Assembly (NCBI RefSeq): GCF_001955535.1
Contig: NZ_MPVN01000001.1
Location: forward strand, 806,001-870,000
DNA from: Paenibacillus sp. FSL H7-0326
GTDB lineage: Bacteria; Bacillota; Bacilli; Paenibacillales; Paenibacillaceae
Length of the DNA: 64,000 nucleotides
Direction: 5' to 3'
Below are positions 51,821 to 61,273 of this stretch, one piece after another. The translations under genes and the position numbers were made by a program. Below the pieces are notes generated by a model. The model did not search any database, was not told the DNA's origin, and was given only the letters and a program-made list of their open reading frames with translations. How positions within the stretch are numbered: position 1 is the first letter of the stretch; the number at the start of each line of letters is the position of its first letter.

Positions 51821-52288
51821 CTAGTCTTCGTTTACACCCTTAGACAACAGCGTCTTTAATTCCTTCATAAACATGTTGATGTCTTTAAATTGTCTATAGA
51901 CCGAAGCAAAACGGACGTAAGCAACCTCATCCACAGGATATAGCTGCTCCATGACGAGCTCCCCGATCTCCCGACTCTCCACTTCGGCAACCGCTGTATT
52001 ACGTAGAGACTTCTCTACTTCTGACACAATCGAATCAAGCTGCTCCACGGAAACAGGTCTCTTCTCACAGGCACGAATCAATCCTCGCAGCAATTTCTCT
52101 CTGCTGAATTCCTCTCTGCTTCCATCCTTCTTGATTACGATCAAAGGTGTCTCTTCAATCGTTTCAAAGGTTGTAAATCTTCGATTACACTTCTCGCATT
52201 CTCTGCGCCGGCGTATGGATTTGTTCTCATTGGCTGGGCGAGAATCAAGCACCTTGGTACCGCTATATGTACAGTACGGACACTTCAA
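51821..52288 (-). CDS. nrdR: Transcriptional repressor NrdR
   Basis: Represses ribonucleotide reductase genes in response to ATP/dATP. The N-terminal zinc ribbon has CPYC (residues 3-6) and CEKC (about 31-34), followed by RRFTTFE and an ATP-cone (about residues 45-135). The length of 155 aa is typical. NrdR proteins begin MKCP, so the TTG at 52288 (L-K-C-P) nine bases after AAGGAGG is preferred over the GTG two codons earlier. No NrdR-box-containing nrd genes are in the window. Its position near polA/mutM/ytaF/coaE follows the Bacillales order. Confidence 0.95.
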   Translation of the reverse strand: MKCPYCTYSGTKVLDSRPANENKSIRRRRECEKCNRRFTTFETIEETPLIVIKKDGSREEFSREKLLRGLIRACEKRPVSVEQLDSIVSEVEKSLRNTAVAEVESREIGELVMEQLYPVDEVAYVRFASVYRQFKDINMFMKELKTLLSKGVNED

Positions 52289-52403
52289 GCTCACTCACCT
52301 CCTTAATTGTATATAGTTACCAATCATTTTTTAAAATAAAATGTTATGAAAATTCGAGTTGCGAGACATAATACTTTTACCAACCCGCAAGGAGGTGAAA
52401 GCA

Positions 52404-52622
52404 ATGGCACAAGGTAATAACTCCAACAACCTGGTAGTATCTAAAGCACACGGAGCTCTCGAACAAATGAAGTACGAGGTAGCTCAAGAGCTTGGAATCA
52501 GCATCCCACAAGATGGTTACCAAGGTAACATGACATCTTATGAGAACGGTTCTATCGGTGGTTACATCACTAAACGTCTTGTAACAATCGGTGAACAACA
52601 ACTAGCTGGACAATTTCACTAA
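52404..52622 (+). CDS. Small acid-soluble spore protein, alpha/beta type
   Basis: DNA-coating spore protein of 72 aa. Both family signatures are visible: KYEVAQELGI with the GPR-protease cleavage region (E-L-G-I), and GSIGGYITKRLVTIGEQQL. It protects spore DNA from UV and is degraded at germination. The ATG at 52404 is eight bases from AAGGAGG. CATAATA at 52367-52373 resembles a SigG -10 element, with no clear -35. This gene places the organism among endospore formers. Confidence 0.95.
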   Translation: MAQGNNSNNLVVSKAHGALEQMKYEVAQELGISIPQDGYQGNMTSYENGSIGGYITKRLVTIGEQQLAGQFH

Positions 52623-52640
52623 TTAGATTTCATTAGAAGT

Positions 52641-52681
52641 ATTGGGCGCGGCTTAATCAGATTAAGCCTGTCCAATGCTTC
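52641..52681 (+). terminator. Terminator of the SASP gene
   Basis: GGCTTAAT and ATTAAGCC form a perfect stem with a three-base loop, extended by ATTGG/CCAAT further out and followed by GCTTCTTTT. Confidence 0.7.
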
Positions 52682-52702
52682 TTTTGCTATTCACAATGGA
52701 AT

Positions 52703-53266
52703 TTAAAATTCCTTATAAATGTCCTTATACTGATTATAATAATAAACGACCCGCTGAACATAGTGTCTCGTCTCACCGATCGGAATTTCCCCAATGGTGT
52801 CCAGATGACCGTCCCATTTGCCTTCCTTGATCCAGCTTCCTACATTTCCTTGGCCCGCATTGTATGCAGCAATCGCTGCGATGGGATTGCCTTCGAAATG
52901 GTCTGACAGATAATCAAGATACCAGGTTCCCATCTGGATGTTGGCATCCGGTTCATGCTTCAGCTCATCGAGTGTAACATTGTCCAGCCTTGCTGTTTCC
53001 AGAATCCAATTAGCTGTGTCGGGCATGAGCTGCATTAAGCCGATCGCACCTTTTTTGGACTCCCTGCTCAGCTTGTAGTTGGATTCTACTCGAATGATGG
53101 AAGCGACCAAAAATGGATCCACCTCATAGTTCGCTGAATGGGTGCGAATTTGTTCTTTATAATGGATAGGATAGAACCATGACATCCAGTTCGTATTTAA
53201 AAATAGCAGCAGTACAAAGGCAATAAAAAGGACGAGCAGGCTTCTTTTTTTGCGTAGTAGCTTCAT
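52703..53266 (-). CDS. Membrane-anchored lytic transglycosylase (SLT domain)
   Basis: Protein of 187 aa. One N-terminal helix (residues 9-25) anchors it outside the membrane. The SLT fold shows IIRVESNYK with the catalytic Glu, KGAIGLMQLMPDTA, and AYNAGQGNVGSW, ending with the Tyr-rich GETRHYVQRVVYYYNQY. It cleaves the MurNAc-GlcNAc bond of murein forming anhydro ends. Its ATG overlaps the coaE stop (ATGA), so it is translationally coupled to coaE. Confidence 0.92.
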   Translation of the reverse strand: MKLLRKKRSLLVLFIAFVLLLFLNTNWMSWFYPIHYKEQIRTHSANYEVDPFLVASIIRVESNYKLSRESKKGAIGLMQLMPDTANWILETARLDNVTLDELKHEPDANIQMGTWYLDYLSDHFEGNPIAAIAAYNAGQGNVGSWIKEGKWDGHLDTIGEIPIGETRHYVQRVVYYYNQYKDIYKEF

Positions 53267-53859
53267 GACAAGCCTTTGTCATGCCAAAACTTGATTATTT
53301 GCGCCTTCGTTTCTTCCACTGTTCCGCTGTTGTCGATCACAATATCGGCTCTTCGCTTCTTCTCCTCGATATCCATCTGTGCATTCAATCGGCTCAGAGC
53401 ATCCGCTTCGCTGATTCCATCCCTTTCCATCAGTCGCTTCAGCTGAATTTCAGCGGGTACATAGACCACCATCACCTGATCAAATTGCTCTGACAGTCCA
53501 GACTCATAGAGTAATGGGATATCGGAAACAACCAGCTTATCAGGCTGTTCCTGCTCAAACATCCGCATACGTTCCTGCATCTCTAGCCGAATGGCAGGAT
53601 GCGTAATGTCATTGAGTGCCTTTAATTCGGCAGCATTCCCAAATACGATTTCTCCCAGTTTTTTTCGATGCAGCGTTCCATCCTCATTCAGAACAGCTTG
53701 TCCAAATCTTTCAATCACAGCAGCGAGCACGGGGTGCCCGGGAAGCATCACTTCCCGGGCAATTTGATCGGCATCAATAAGAATGGCTCCGAGGCTCACA
53801 AGATACCTGGAAACACTGCTCTTCCCCGTAGCAATTCCGCCTGTAAGTCCTATATTCAT
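53263..53859 (-). CDS. coaE: Dephospho-CoA kinase
   Basis: Catalyses the last step of coenzyme A synthesis, phosphorylating the 3'-hydroxyl of dephospho-CoA. The P-loop is GLTGGIATGKSS (residues 4-15), with DADQIAREV (substrate Asp) next, then SDIPLLYESGL and a lid region rich in Arg (KRLMERDGISEADALSRLNAQ). The length of 198 aa is typical. The ATG at 53859 follows GAGG by eight bases; a GTG three codons earlier is weaker. It sits ten bases after ytaF. Confidence 0.95.
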   Translation of the reverse strand: MNIGLTGGIATGKSSVSRYLVSLGAILIDADQIAREVMLPGHPVLAAVIERFGQAVLNEDGTLHRKKLGEIVFGNAAELKALNDITHPAIRLEMQERMRMFEQEQPDKLVVSDIPLLYESGLSEQFDQVMVVYVPAEIQLKRLMERDGISEADALSRLNAQMDIEEKKRRADIVIDNSGTVEETKAQIIKFWHDKGLS

Positions 53860-53869
53860 GTGTTTCACC

Positions 53870-54577
53870 TCAAATCAGCTTCAATAGACCCATAATAATC
53901 AACATCACGGCCGGGAGAGCAGTGAATGAACGAATCCAGCTTGCACTTGCAAACCGAAAGCCTGCTCTTAACCCTAACACAAGAAATGTACCACTGAAAA
54001 GTGCGATCATCACAGATGTCAGCAGGGGCGGCAGTCCAAGCAAGGCTGCTCCAAGCCCTGCTCCAAATGCATCTAGTGACAGGGCAATACCTAACCACAT
54101 CGCTTCATATCCCGAAATACTGCCAGAGTCGTCCATATCTGCAGCTGAAGGTTTCTTTAAGATTTGAATGACGATGCCCCACTTCTGGATTTCCAGTAAA
54201 AACACCGTCTTCTTCGATTCCTTCATTATATGCTGCTCGTCTTCATCCCATTCTTGCTCCTCTGTAACAGGCGCGCCGTTTACAGTCTCCTCCTGCCCTG
54301 GCTGCGCTGATGCCCTCAGTGATTGAATAAGCGACCACGCACCCATGCCAATAAGAATAATAGCCCCTATATATGAAGCAACATCAGGAGATACGAGGTG
54401 CGACAGCAGCACACCGAGCTGCATCGACAGTCCAATCACAAGACCCGAGCATACCGATATAATGACGATGGACAGCCAAGGTATTTTCATTTTTCGAAGA
54501 CCATATGTAATACCTATACCAAATCCATCCAGGCTTAATGCAAAGGCGAGCATTAGCAAAGTTAATAAATGAGGCAC
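53870..54577 (-). CDS. ytaF: Sporulation membrane protein YtaF (MntP-like fold)
   Basis: Protein of 235 aa with six helices in two repeats: LMLAFALSLDGFGIGITYGLR and LGIALSLDAFGAGLGAALLG, the conserved ALSLDxFG signature. A charged cytosolic loop of about 70 residues lies between. The family is related to manganese exporters (MntP). YtaF is a known sporulation-associated protein, and its place between mutM and coaE is conserved in Bacillales. Starts at GTG 54577, eight bases after GGGAGG. There are about 290 bases between it and the mutM start codons' true 3' end, including the stray mutM tail. Confidence 0.9.
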   Translation of the reverse strand: MPHLLTLLMLAFALSLDGFGIGITYGLRKMKIPWLSIVIISVCSGLVIGLSMQLGVLLSHLVSPDVASYIGAIILIGMGAWSLIQSLRASAQPGQEETVNGAPVTEEQEWDEDEQHIMKESKKTVFLLEIQKWGIVIQILKKPSAADMDDSGSISGYEAMWLGIALSLDAFGAGLGAALLGLPPLLTSVMIALFSGTFLVLGLRAGFRFASASWIRSFTALPAVMLIIMGLLKLI

Positions 54578-54725
54578 CCTCCATTCCTCCCGTCCGGCTC
54601 AAGTTACATCTACCCTTCTTTCTAATTTAAAGGTAGCGAATGTTTGCCTTAACTGCGTTGCCCTAGCAGTATATGGGAACCTGGTCTAAAGGGTGCCTAT
54701 TCATGCATTTGCTCTCTATGACATG

Positions 54726-55556
54726 CTAAACAAGAACCTGACACTTAGGACAGGTATGAGTACCGCGTCCTCCGACGACACTCTTGACAATGATCGTACC
54801 GCACTCCGTACAAGGCTCGTCTTTTCTTCCATAGATCTTAAGCTGATGCTGGAACATCCCCATTTCACCCTATCCGTTAACATAGGACTTGATGGATGAG
54901 CCTCCGGCTTGCACCGCTTCAAGAAGTGTATCAATAATGGACTGATGCAACAAAGCGAGCTGCTCTTCACGAAGGGTATTTGCTGGCTGCTCAGGATGTA
55001 TTCCTGCCCTGAACAATGCCTCATCTACATAGATATTTCCAATTCCGACCACATACTCCTGGTTAAGCAGCGCAATCTTGATCTTCGTCGTTCTTGCTCC
55101 GATGACCTTGATAAAAGACTCAAGTGTAAAAGCCTCATCAAGCGGCTCCAGACCAAGCTTCATAAGTGGTTTATTCGCCAGATCCTCGCCGATCTTGAAC
55201 AGATGCATGGTGCCAAACTGTCTTACATCCTTGTAACGGAGCTCTGTCCCATCTGAGAAGTGGAACACAACATGGGTATGCTTCTCAAGCGGATCACCCT
55301 CTTGATACATCCCATAACGGCCCTCCATTCGCAAATGAGAAACAAGCACGAGGCCGTCAAGCATAATACGCAGGAATTTACCTCTGCGCTCTACCCCTTG
55401 AATCGTGTGGCCTGCTAGCTCCATGGCAAAAGCTTCAATGTCATCCGGCCGCTGAATAATACGCGGCAGATGTACGGTAACGCGATCTATATACTTTCCG
55501 ACAATGAGTGTATTTAATGTTCTTCTGACGGTTTCTACTTCCGGAAGTTCCGGCAT
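54726..55556 (-). pseudogene. mutM: Formamidopyrimidine-DNA glycosylase, interrupted by an in-frame amber codon
   Basis: Removes 8-oxoguanine and formamidopyrimidines from DNA. Catalytic Pro2-Glu3 (PELPEVE), Lys58 region GRRGKFL, and the H2TH domain are intact up to SSIKSYVNG at residue 228. Codon 229 is TAG (54870-54872) exactly where the conserved Gln of NGQGEMGMFQ belongs (CAG to TAG). The same frame continues to a second TAG at 54726-54728 and encodes the complete zinc finger, CTEC (249-252) and CPKC (269-272) with GGRGTHTCP. Full length would be 276 aa, the family norm. Without readthrough, the product lacks the zinc finger needed for DNA binding. A base-calling error is an alternative. 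Confidence 0.88.
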
Positions 55557-55619
55557 GATGTCTTCACCTCACGTACCATTATACCGGAAGTTTGTACGGA
55601 CTTGTAACCTAAAATTAGA

Positions 55620-58280
55620 TTACTTCGCCTCGTACCAGTTTCTTCCGTAGCTAACCTCTGCCTTGAGCGGAACCGACAGCTCGAGCGCTTGCTCCATCAC
55701 TTCCGGAACGAGCTTCTTCATCGTTTCCAGTTCCTCTTCAGGGACTTCAAATACAAGTTCGTCATGCACCTGAAGCAGCATCCGGCTCTGCAGTCCCTGC
55801 TTGGCAAGAGCAGCATCCATCTGAACCATGGCAAGCTTGATGATATCTGCAGCTGTACCCTGAATTGGTGTATTCATTGCAGTCCGTTCTGCAAAGGAGC
55901 GAAGGTTAAAGTTGCTTGCGTTGATCTCAGGCAGATACCGGCGCCGACCCATCAGAGTCGTTACGTAGCCGTCTTTTCTTGCTTCTTTTACAATATCATC
56001 CATGAACCTGCGAACGCCCTGGAATACGGCAAAATATTGTTCAATAAATTGTGCTGCTTCTTTGCGTGTAATATTTAGATTTTGTGACAGGCCGTAATCA
56101 CTGATTCCGTACACGATACCAAAATTGACGGCTTTGGCAGAACGTCTCATATTACTGTCTACAGCATCCTTGTCCACCCCGAATACATCCATGGCCGTCT
56201 TCGTATGAATATCCATGTCATGCACAAAAGCTTCCTTGAGCCGCTCATCGTCCGAAATATGAGCCAGAACCCTCAGTTCAATCTGCGAGTAATCGGCAGC
56301 AAGAATGTACCAGTTCTCCTCCGAAGGTGCAAATACTTTACGAATCTTCCGTCCTTCTTCAAGACGAATCGGAATGTTCTGCAGATTCGGATACTGACTG
56401 CTCAGCCTTCCTGTAGCCGCGATGGTCTGACGATAATAGGTATGGACTTTGCTGGTCTCTGGAGAAATTTCTTTAAGAAGTCCCTCAATATATGTGGATT
56501 GCAGCTTGGCAATCGTACGGTATTCCAATATATACTGCACAATATCATGATAGGGAGCCAGCTTCTCCAGCACGTCTGCCCCCGTCGAGTAACCGGTCTT
56601 CGTCTTCTTGATTACTGGCAGTCCCAATTTATCGAATAGTACCTCGCCCAATTGCTTCGGCGAGTTCAGATTAAATTCTGTACCTGCAATTTCGTAGATC
56701 TTCTCCACCAAGCCCCGGATCGTCTTCTCGAACTCTGATCCCAGCTCCTTCAGATCGTTGATATTGGCCTTAATACCCTGCTTCTCCATGTCAGCCAGTA
56801 TTCTAGACAGCGGCATTTCCAAATCGTAGAACAACGCATGCATGCCTGTCTCCTCCAGATCCTTCTGTTGAAGCGGGATGATCCCCAGCAGTGAGGCTGT
56901 CTTGCGGGACAAGTGATCGGCCAGGACCTCCATATCAGGCACCTTATACTTCGCTCCCTTACCCAGCACTTCGTCATCGGAAGCAAGCCGCGGCAGTGCA
57001 TATTTGGCAGCAAGTCCTGTCAGGGTCTGATCGCTGTCGGTCGGATCAAGCAGATATCCTGCTAAGTGAGCATCAAAGGCAGCTCCGGCAAATTCAATAC
57101 CACTTGCATGAAGTGCAAGATCTACCCGGTGCAGATCATAACCATGCTTCGGCTGATGCGTATCAGCAAACCATTCTTTGATTTGGACACAAGCATCCGA
57201 TTTCAATATTTCAGGTGTAAGGAAGTAATAACGCTCCTGGGCGTAGATCACGATTCCAATAATATCTGCATGATGAGGGTTGTCCCCATGTGCTTCTACG
57301 TGAACAACCTTCACTTCTTCCAGCGCCGAGACGAGCTCCTGGGCGTTGTCTTCATTTACAATGACCACGTCCAGTTGAACAGCCTCCGGAGCGTCTTCTA
57401 AATCGTCATTCACCCGGTTCGCAGTAAAGGATAAGCGTTCCAGCAAGGATTTAAATTCGAGCTTACCCAGAGCAGGGGCTGCTGATTCTTCCTTCAGTCC
57501 ATCGAATGCCATGTCATCCCAGGATTGATCCAGCGGAACCTCTCGATAGATTGTAGCCAGCTTCTTACTGAGCCTAGCATCGTCCGCATGGGTTTCAATC
57601 TTCTCCTTCATTTTCCCTTTCAGCTCACTGGTATGTTCAAGAACAGCCTCAACCGAACCGAATTGATGCAGGAGCTTCAGCGCAGTCTTCTCTCCAACGC
57701 CCGGAATCCCAGGAATATTATCTGAAGCATCGCCCATCAGACCTTTCAGATCAATAATTTGCAGCGGAGTAAGTCCATATTTCTCTTCAATCTCTTTCGG
57801 ACCATAGGCTTTGATCTCAGAAACGCCTTTTCGAGTCAGAGCAATATTGACATGCTCAGAAGCAAGCTGCAGCATATCCTTATCTCCGGTAACGACCAGC
57901 ACTTCGCGTCCTGCTTCATCCGCACGTTTGGTCAAGGTACCGATAATATCATCCGCTTCATATCCTTCGAGTTCAAACTGAGCAATGCCAAAAGCCTTCA
58001 GCAAGTCCTTCAGCACAGGGAATTGTTCGGACAGCTCAGGGGGCGTCTTCTGTCGACCGCCTTTATACTCCTCGTACCCTTCATGACGGAACGTCACCTT
58101 GCCTGCATCAAAAGCAACCATCATATGAGTCGGCTTATGCTCCTCCAGCAGTCTTAACAGCATCGTCGTGAATCCATACACTGCATTCGTATGTAGACCG
58201 CTCGAATTCGTCAGCGGCGGCATTGCAAAAAACGCCCGATAAATAATGCTGTTACCATCTATTAAAATAAACTTCTCCAT
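55620..58280 (-). CDS. polA: DNA polymerase I
   Basis: Repair and Okazaki-fragment polymerase of 886 aa. The 5'-3' exonuclease/FEN domain covers about residues 1-290 (MEKFILIDGNSIIYRAFFA, YEADDIIGTL, GVGEKTALKLL). The 3'-5' exonuclease-like domain follows to about 480, but its DxE motif is replaced (VHVEAHGDN), so proofreading is probably absent, as in other Bacillales. The polymerase A domain has DYSQIELRVLAHIS, RRSAKAVNFGIVYG and LQVHDELVFEVP. GAGG six bases before the ATG fixes 58280. mutM follows 63 bases downstream in the usual polA-mutM order. Confidence 0.96.
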   Translation of the reverse strand: MEKFILIDGNSIIYRAFFAMPPLTNSSGLHTNAVYGFTTMLLRLLEEHKPTHMMVAFDAGKVTFRHEGYEEYKGGRQKTPPELSEQFPVLKDLLKAFGIAQFELEGYEADDIIGTLTKRADEAGREVLVVTGDKDMLQLASEHVNIALTRKGVSEIKAYGPKEIEEKYGLTPLQIIDLKGLMGDASDNIPGIPGVGEKTALKLLHQFGSVEAVLEHTSELKGKMKEKIETHADDARLSKKLATIYREVPLDQSWDDMAFDGLKEESAAPALGKLEFKSLLERLSFTANRVNDDLEDAPEAVQLDVVIVNEDNAQELVSALEEVKVVHVEAHGDNPHHADIIGIVIYAQERYYFLTPEILKSDACVQIKEWFADTHQPKHGYDLHRVDLALHASGIEFAGAAFDAHLAGYLLDPTDSDQTLTGLAAKYALPRLASDDEVLGKGAKYKVPDMEVLADHLSRKTASLLGIIPLQQKDLEETGMHALFYDLEMPLSRILADMEKQGIKANINDLKELGSEFEKTIRGLVEKIYEIAGTEFNLNSPKQLGEVLFDKLGLPVIKKTKTGYSTGADVLEKLAPYHDIVQYILEYRTIAKLQSTYIEGLLKEISPETSKVHTYYRQTIAATGRLSSQYPNLQNIPIRLEEGRKIRKVFAPSEENWYILAADYSQIELRVLAHISDDERLKEAFVHDMDIHTKTAMDVFGVDKDAVDSNMRRSAKAVNFGIVYGISDYGLSQNLNITRKEAAQFIEQYFAVFQGVRRFMDDIVKEARKDGYVTTLMGRRRYLPEINASNFNLRSFAERTAMNTPIQGTAADIIKLAMVQMDAALAKQGLQSRMLLQVHDELVFEVPEEELETMKKLVPEVMEQALELSVPLKAEVSYGRNWYEAK

Positions 58281-58339
58281 TAGACACCTCACACTGTGTT
58301 TTTGCTGTTTATATGATAACACAAGGGAACGGCTGTTCC

Positions 58340-58394
58340 AAAAAAAACAAGCAACCAGACTACGCAATAACGTCTCTGATTACTTGTTTTTTTG
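58340..58394 (-). terminator. Terminator of the oxidoreductase/sugar ABC operon
   Basis: On the minus strand AACAAGTAATCAGAGAC and GTCTGGTTGCTTGTT pair imperfectly and are followed by eight T. It ends the unit before the polA promoter region. Confidence 0.75.
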
Positions 58395-58405
58395 TGAAAA
58401 ACCGT

Positions 58406-59407
58406 TTATTCAATAGATACAGGTGTCAGAATTCCTTTTCCAGCGCTGCTGATCATGGCAGCCTCCGTCACTTTTGCAATGTAAAGCCCACTCTCAGCGG
58501 GTGCAGAAGCGATCTCTCTTCTTCCAAGCAGCAGTTCAACGAAATCATGATTAGGATTACTAGATTCCGGCCATCGCTCTGGAGGTACCTCCCGAACTTC
58601 CGGTTCGCCGTCTAAAGCTTCATAGAGCCTGCCATTCCGAAAAAGCAGTGAACCTTGATCTCCATGTATGGATAAGTCCTCCTGCCACTTAATGCTTGCG
58701 CTGCCTACAACATGGAACGAGCCAATGGCTCCTCCCTCAAACTGAATGGTGACTGCTGAATCAATGTCGACTTCGGTTTGCCTGGTGTCGATCACCGCTG
58801 AGACCTGCAGCGGCCGCAATCCGGTAATCCACAATACAGCATCAAGCAAGTGACTGCCGGAATCGTTCAGCTGACCACCGCAGGATAAAGCCAGGCTCTG
58901 CCGCCAGGTGCCTCTCTGATCTACCAGCCAGCTCTGAGCCTGATATGCACTCACAAATTGAATGCGGCCCAACCTTCCGTCCGATACGCATTGCTTCATA
59001 TACATATAAGGACCTAATAAATGACGTTGATATGCTACGGCAAGATGCTTGCCGCTGGCTGCCGCATGCGAAATAATTGCCTCTGCATTTGCTGCGCCAT
59101 CTACAAAAGGCTTTTCCATGAGTACATGCAGTCCTGCCGTAAGGCAATCCATTCCCTGCTCATAATGCATTCGATGGGGAGATACGATGACGGCCGCATC
59201 CAGCTTCTCCTTTGCTAGTGCATCTTTATAGTCTGTATAAACACCTGCCTTCTCTAATTCGGGAAAATCAGCCTTAGCACCATCTAGTGCAGCCGTACTG
59301 GGATCTGCGAGCGCCGCAATTTCTGCTTCGGGAAGCTGTAGGATTCGGCGTATATGCTCTCTTCCCATCCCCCCGACTCCGATCATTAAAAAACGAATTT
59401 TGTCCAT
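58406..59407 (-). CDS. Gfo/Idh/MocA family dehydrogenase
   Basis: NAD(P)-dependent sugar or inositol dehydrogenase type, 333 aa. The Rossmann start is RFLMIGVGGMGREHIRRI, EKP appears in HVLMEKPF (about residue 98), and GGQLNDSGSHLLDAVLWITG gives the conserved D-x3-H region in the substrate domain. These enzymes oxidise or epimerise sugars. It lies 14 bases downstream of the MalG-type permease, so the imported sugar is the probable substrate or precursor. The sugar cannot be named. Confidence 0.88.
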   Translation of the reverse strand: MDKIRFLMIGVGGMGREHIRRILQLPEAEIAALADPSTAALDGAKADFPELEKAGVYTDYKDALAKEKLDAAVIVSPHRMHYEQGMDCLTAGLHVLMEKPFVDGAANAEAIISHAAASGKHLAVAYQRHLLGPYMYMKQCVSDGRLGRIQFVSAYQAQSWLVDQRGTWRQSLALSCGGQLNDSGSHLLDAVLWITGLRPLQVSAVIDTRQTEVDIDSAVTIQFEGGAIGSFHVVGSASIKWQEDLSIHGDQGSLLFRNGRLYEALDGEPEVREVPPERWPESSNPNHDFVELLLGRREIASAPAESGLYIAKVTEAAMISSAGKGILTPVSIE

Positions 59408-59421
59408 TCGCTATATTCCCC

Positions 59422-60258
59422 CTATCCCTTAATTCCACTGAAGGTAATCCCTTGTATAAATGTTTTCTGCAGGAAGAAAAACAATATAATAATCGGTGCT
59501 GTCATAATGGTCGATACCGCCATCATAAGTCCCCATTCCGTCCCTTTCTGACTTTGGAACTGCTGCAATCCAAGCGATAAAGTATATGACTCCGGATTGG
59601 TCAGATACAGCAGCGGTCCCATGAAATCCGTCCAGCTCGCCATGAACTGAAACAAGCCGACTGCCAGCACAGCGGATTTGGCCAAAGGCAGCATAATCTG
59701 CCAGTAAATCCGAAAATCCCCGGCCCCATCGATTCTCGCAGCATCCTTCAGCTCGTTAGGTAATCCCATAAAAAATTGCCGCAGCAAAAAGATATAGAAT
59801 GGAACTCCGAAAAAAGCAGGCACAATTAACGGAAGCAGCGTACCAATCCAGTTCAGCTTATCGAACAAGAGAAACAGCGGAATCATCGTAACCTGACCAG
59901 GAATCATCATCACGGCTATGGTGATGAGAAATAAAGTCTTGCTGCCTCTCCACTGCAGCTTGGCGAAGCTGTAAGCAACCAGCGGCGAAGTTAAGACTAC
60001 GCCCAGCGTACTGAAGCCGGTAATAATCAATGTGTTTTTCAAATAGGTAAAGAAGGGAATGTAGGTCATGGCATCCACATAATTGCTCCACATGAAGGGC
60101 TTCGGAATCCATTCCGGCGGGAAAGTGAACACCTGTTCCAGCGGCTTCAGTGAAGTAGACACCATCCAGATAAACGGGGCCAGAAAGAATACAGCTGCAA
60201 TAAGCAGAAAGAGATGGGCGCTGATTCGTTTTACATTACGTACTGTTTTGGCTGTCAT
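59422..60258 (-). CDS. Carbohydrate ABC transporter permease (MalG type)
   Basis: Protein of 278 aa with six helices. The EAA motif that docks the ATPase reads DAARIDGAGDFRIYWQIMLPL (about residues 175-195). The second ATG after GGGGG is preferred as start (60258); another ATG lies two codons earlier. It forms a heterodimer with the MalF-type permease encoded upstream, with an overlapping-type junction of ten bases. No ATPase gene is present, so a shared MsmX-like ATPase encoded elsewhere is likely used. Confidence 0.9.
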   Translation of the reverse strand: MTAKTVRNVKRISAHLFLLIAAVFFLAPFIWMVSTSLKPLEQVFTFPPEWIPKPFMWSNYVDAMTYIPFFTYLKNTLIITGFSTLGVVLTSPLVAYSFAKLQWRGSKTLFLITIAVMMIPGQVTMIPLFLLFDKLNWIGTLLPLIVPAFFGVPFYIFLLRQFFMGLPNELKDAARIDGAGDFRIYWQIMLPLAKSAVLAVGLFQFMASWTDFMGPLLYLTNPESYTLSLGLQQFQSQKGTEWGLMMAVSTIMTAPIIILFFFLQKTFIQGITFSGIKG

Positions 60259-60268
60259 ATCCATCCCC

Positions 60269-61204
60269 CTATTCGCCTTGATAGTGAACCCATTTTTTGG
60301 ATGAACCAAAGATTATGGCTGTAAGCACCATCACAATAATAAACAAGATCCAGGCCATCGCTGATGCATATCCCATCTTGAAGAACTTGAATCCATTATC
60401 ATACAGGTACATTACATAAAATTTCATGGAATCAGCTGGCGTTCCCTGACCATTCGTTAGTGTGTAGGGCAGCGTAAACTGCTGAAACGCATTGATTACA
60501 CCCATGACCAGATTATAGAAAATAACGGGGGTGAGGAGTGGCAGTGTCACACTCTTCACCTTGCTGAACCAGCCGGCTCCATCAATCTCAGCAGCCTCAT
60601 AATAGTCACTTGAAATATCATTCAGGCCTGCCAGATAGATCACAACGGATTGACCGATCCCCCACAGAGACATCAGGATCAGCGACGGTTTGGACCAGGT
60701 CTCCGATCCGAGCCATGCCGGGCCTTGTATCCCCATCCCGTCCAGAATACCGTTGACAAGACCAAATCCAGGATTAAGCAGCCACATCCAGAGTACAGCC
60801 ATCGCGACAGCCGGAACCAGTGTTGGCAGGAAGAAGATCGTGCGGTAAACTGCCATTCCTCTAATCTTCATATTGAGCAGCATGGCTAAGGCCACACCAA
60901 AGAATATACTGAGCGGAACAAAAAACACGACAAAGTAAATGGTATTGTTGATGGATGTCCAGAACACAGAGTCCTTCATGAGAGATGCATAATTTTGGAA
61001 GCCTACAAATTCACCAGGCTGCAGGATGCTGTATGTGGTTAAGCTGAAATATAGAGATGAGACCAGTGGTGCCCCAAAGAACACGAGAAGTCCGATAACC
61101 CACGGTGAAGCGAACAGCCAGCCATATATATTGTCTCTATGGAGCCTGCGGCCCTTTTGTCTCATATTCACATGCTCTGTGCGGATCGGTTCCGATTTAA
61201 TCAA
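60269..61204 (-). CDS. Carbohydrate ABC transporter permease (MalF type)
   Basis: Protein of 311 aa with six helices after a basic cytosolic N-terminus of about 30 residues. The EAA motif is EAAEIDGAGWFSKVKSVTLPLL. The start is TTG at 61204, eight bases after GGAGG. It lies 70 bases downstream of the binding-protein gene and is followed by the MalG-type permease. Together they belong to the CUT1 family, which imports oligosaccharides or glycosides. Confidence 0.9.
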   Translation of the reverse strand: MIKSEPIRTEHVNMRQKGRRLHRDNIYGWLFASPWVIGLLVFFGAPLVSSLYFSLTTYSILQPGEFVGFQNYASLMKDSVFWTSINNTIYFVVFFVPLSIFFGVALAMLLNMKIRGMAVYRTIFFLPTLVPAVAMAVLWMWLLNPGFGLVNGILDGMGIQGPAWLGSETWSKPSLILMSLWGIGQSVVIYLAGLNDISSDYYEAAEIDGAGWFSKVKSVTLPLLTPVIFYNLVMGVINAFQQFTLPYTLTNGQGTPADSMKFYVMYLYDNGFKFFKMGYASAMAWILFIIVMVLTAIIFGSSKKWVHYQGE

Positions 61205-61273
61205 GATTTACGCCTCCTGTTCAACTAGAGTGAAGTGAGGAATGATAGGTGTGCAGCAGCGTACGAACCTAAA

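Noticed and set aside
55620..58280. Loss of the 3'-5' exonuclease residues of PolA as an unusual mutation
   Set aside because: Bacillales PolA proteins commonly lack these residues, so this is normal for the lineage.
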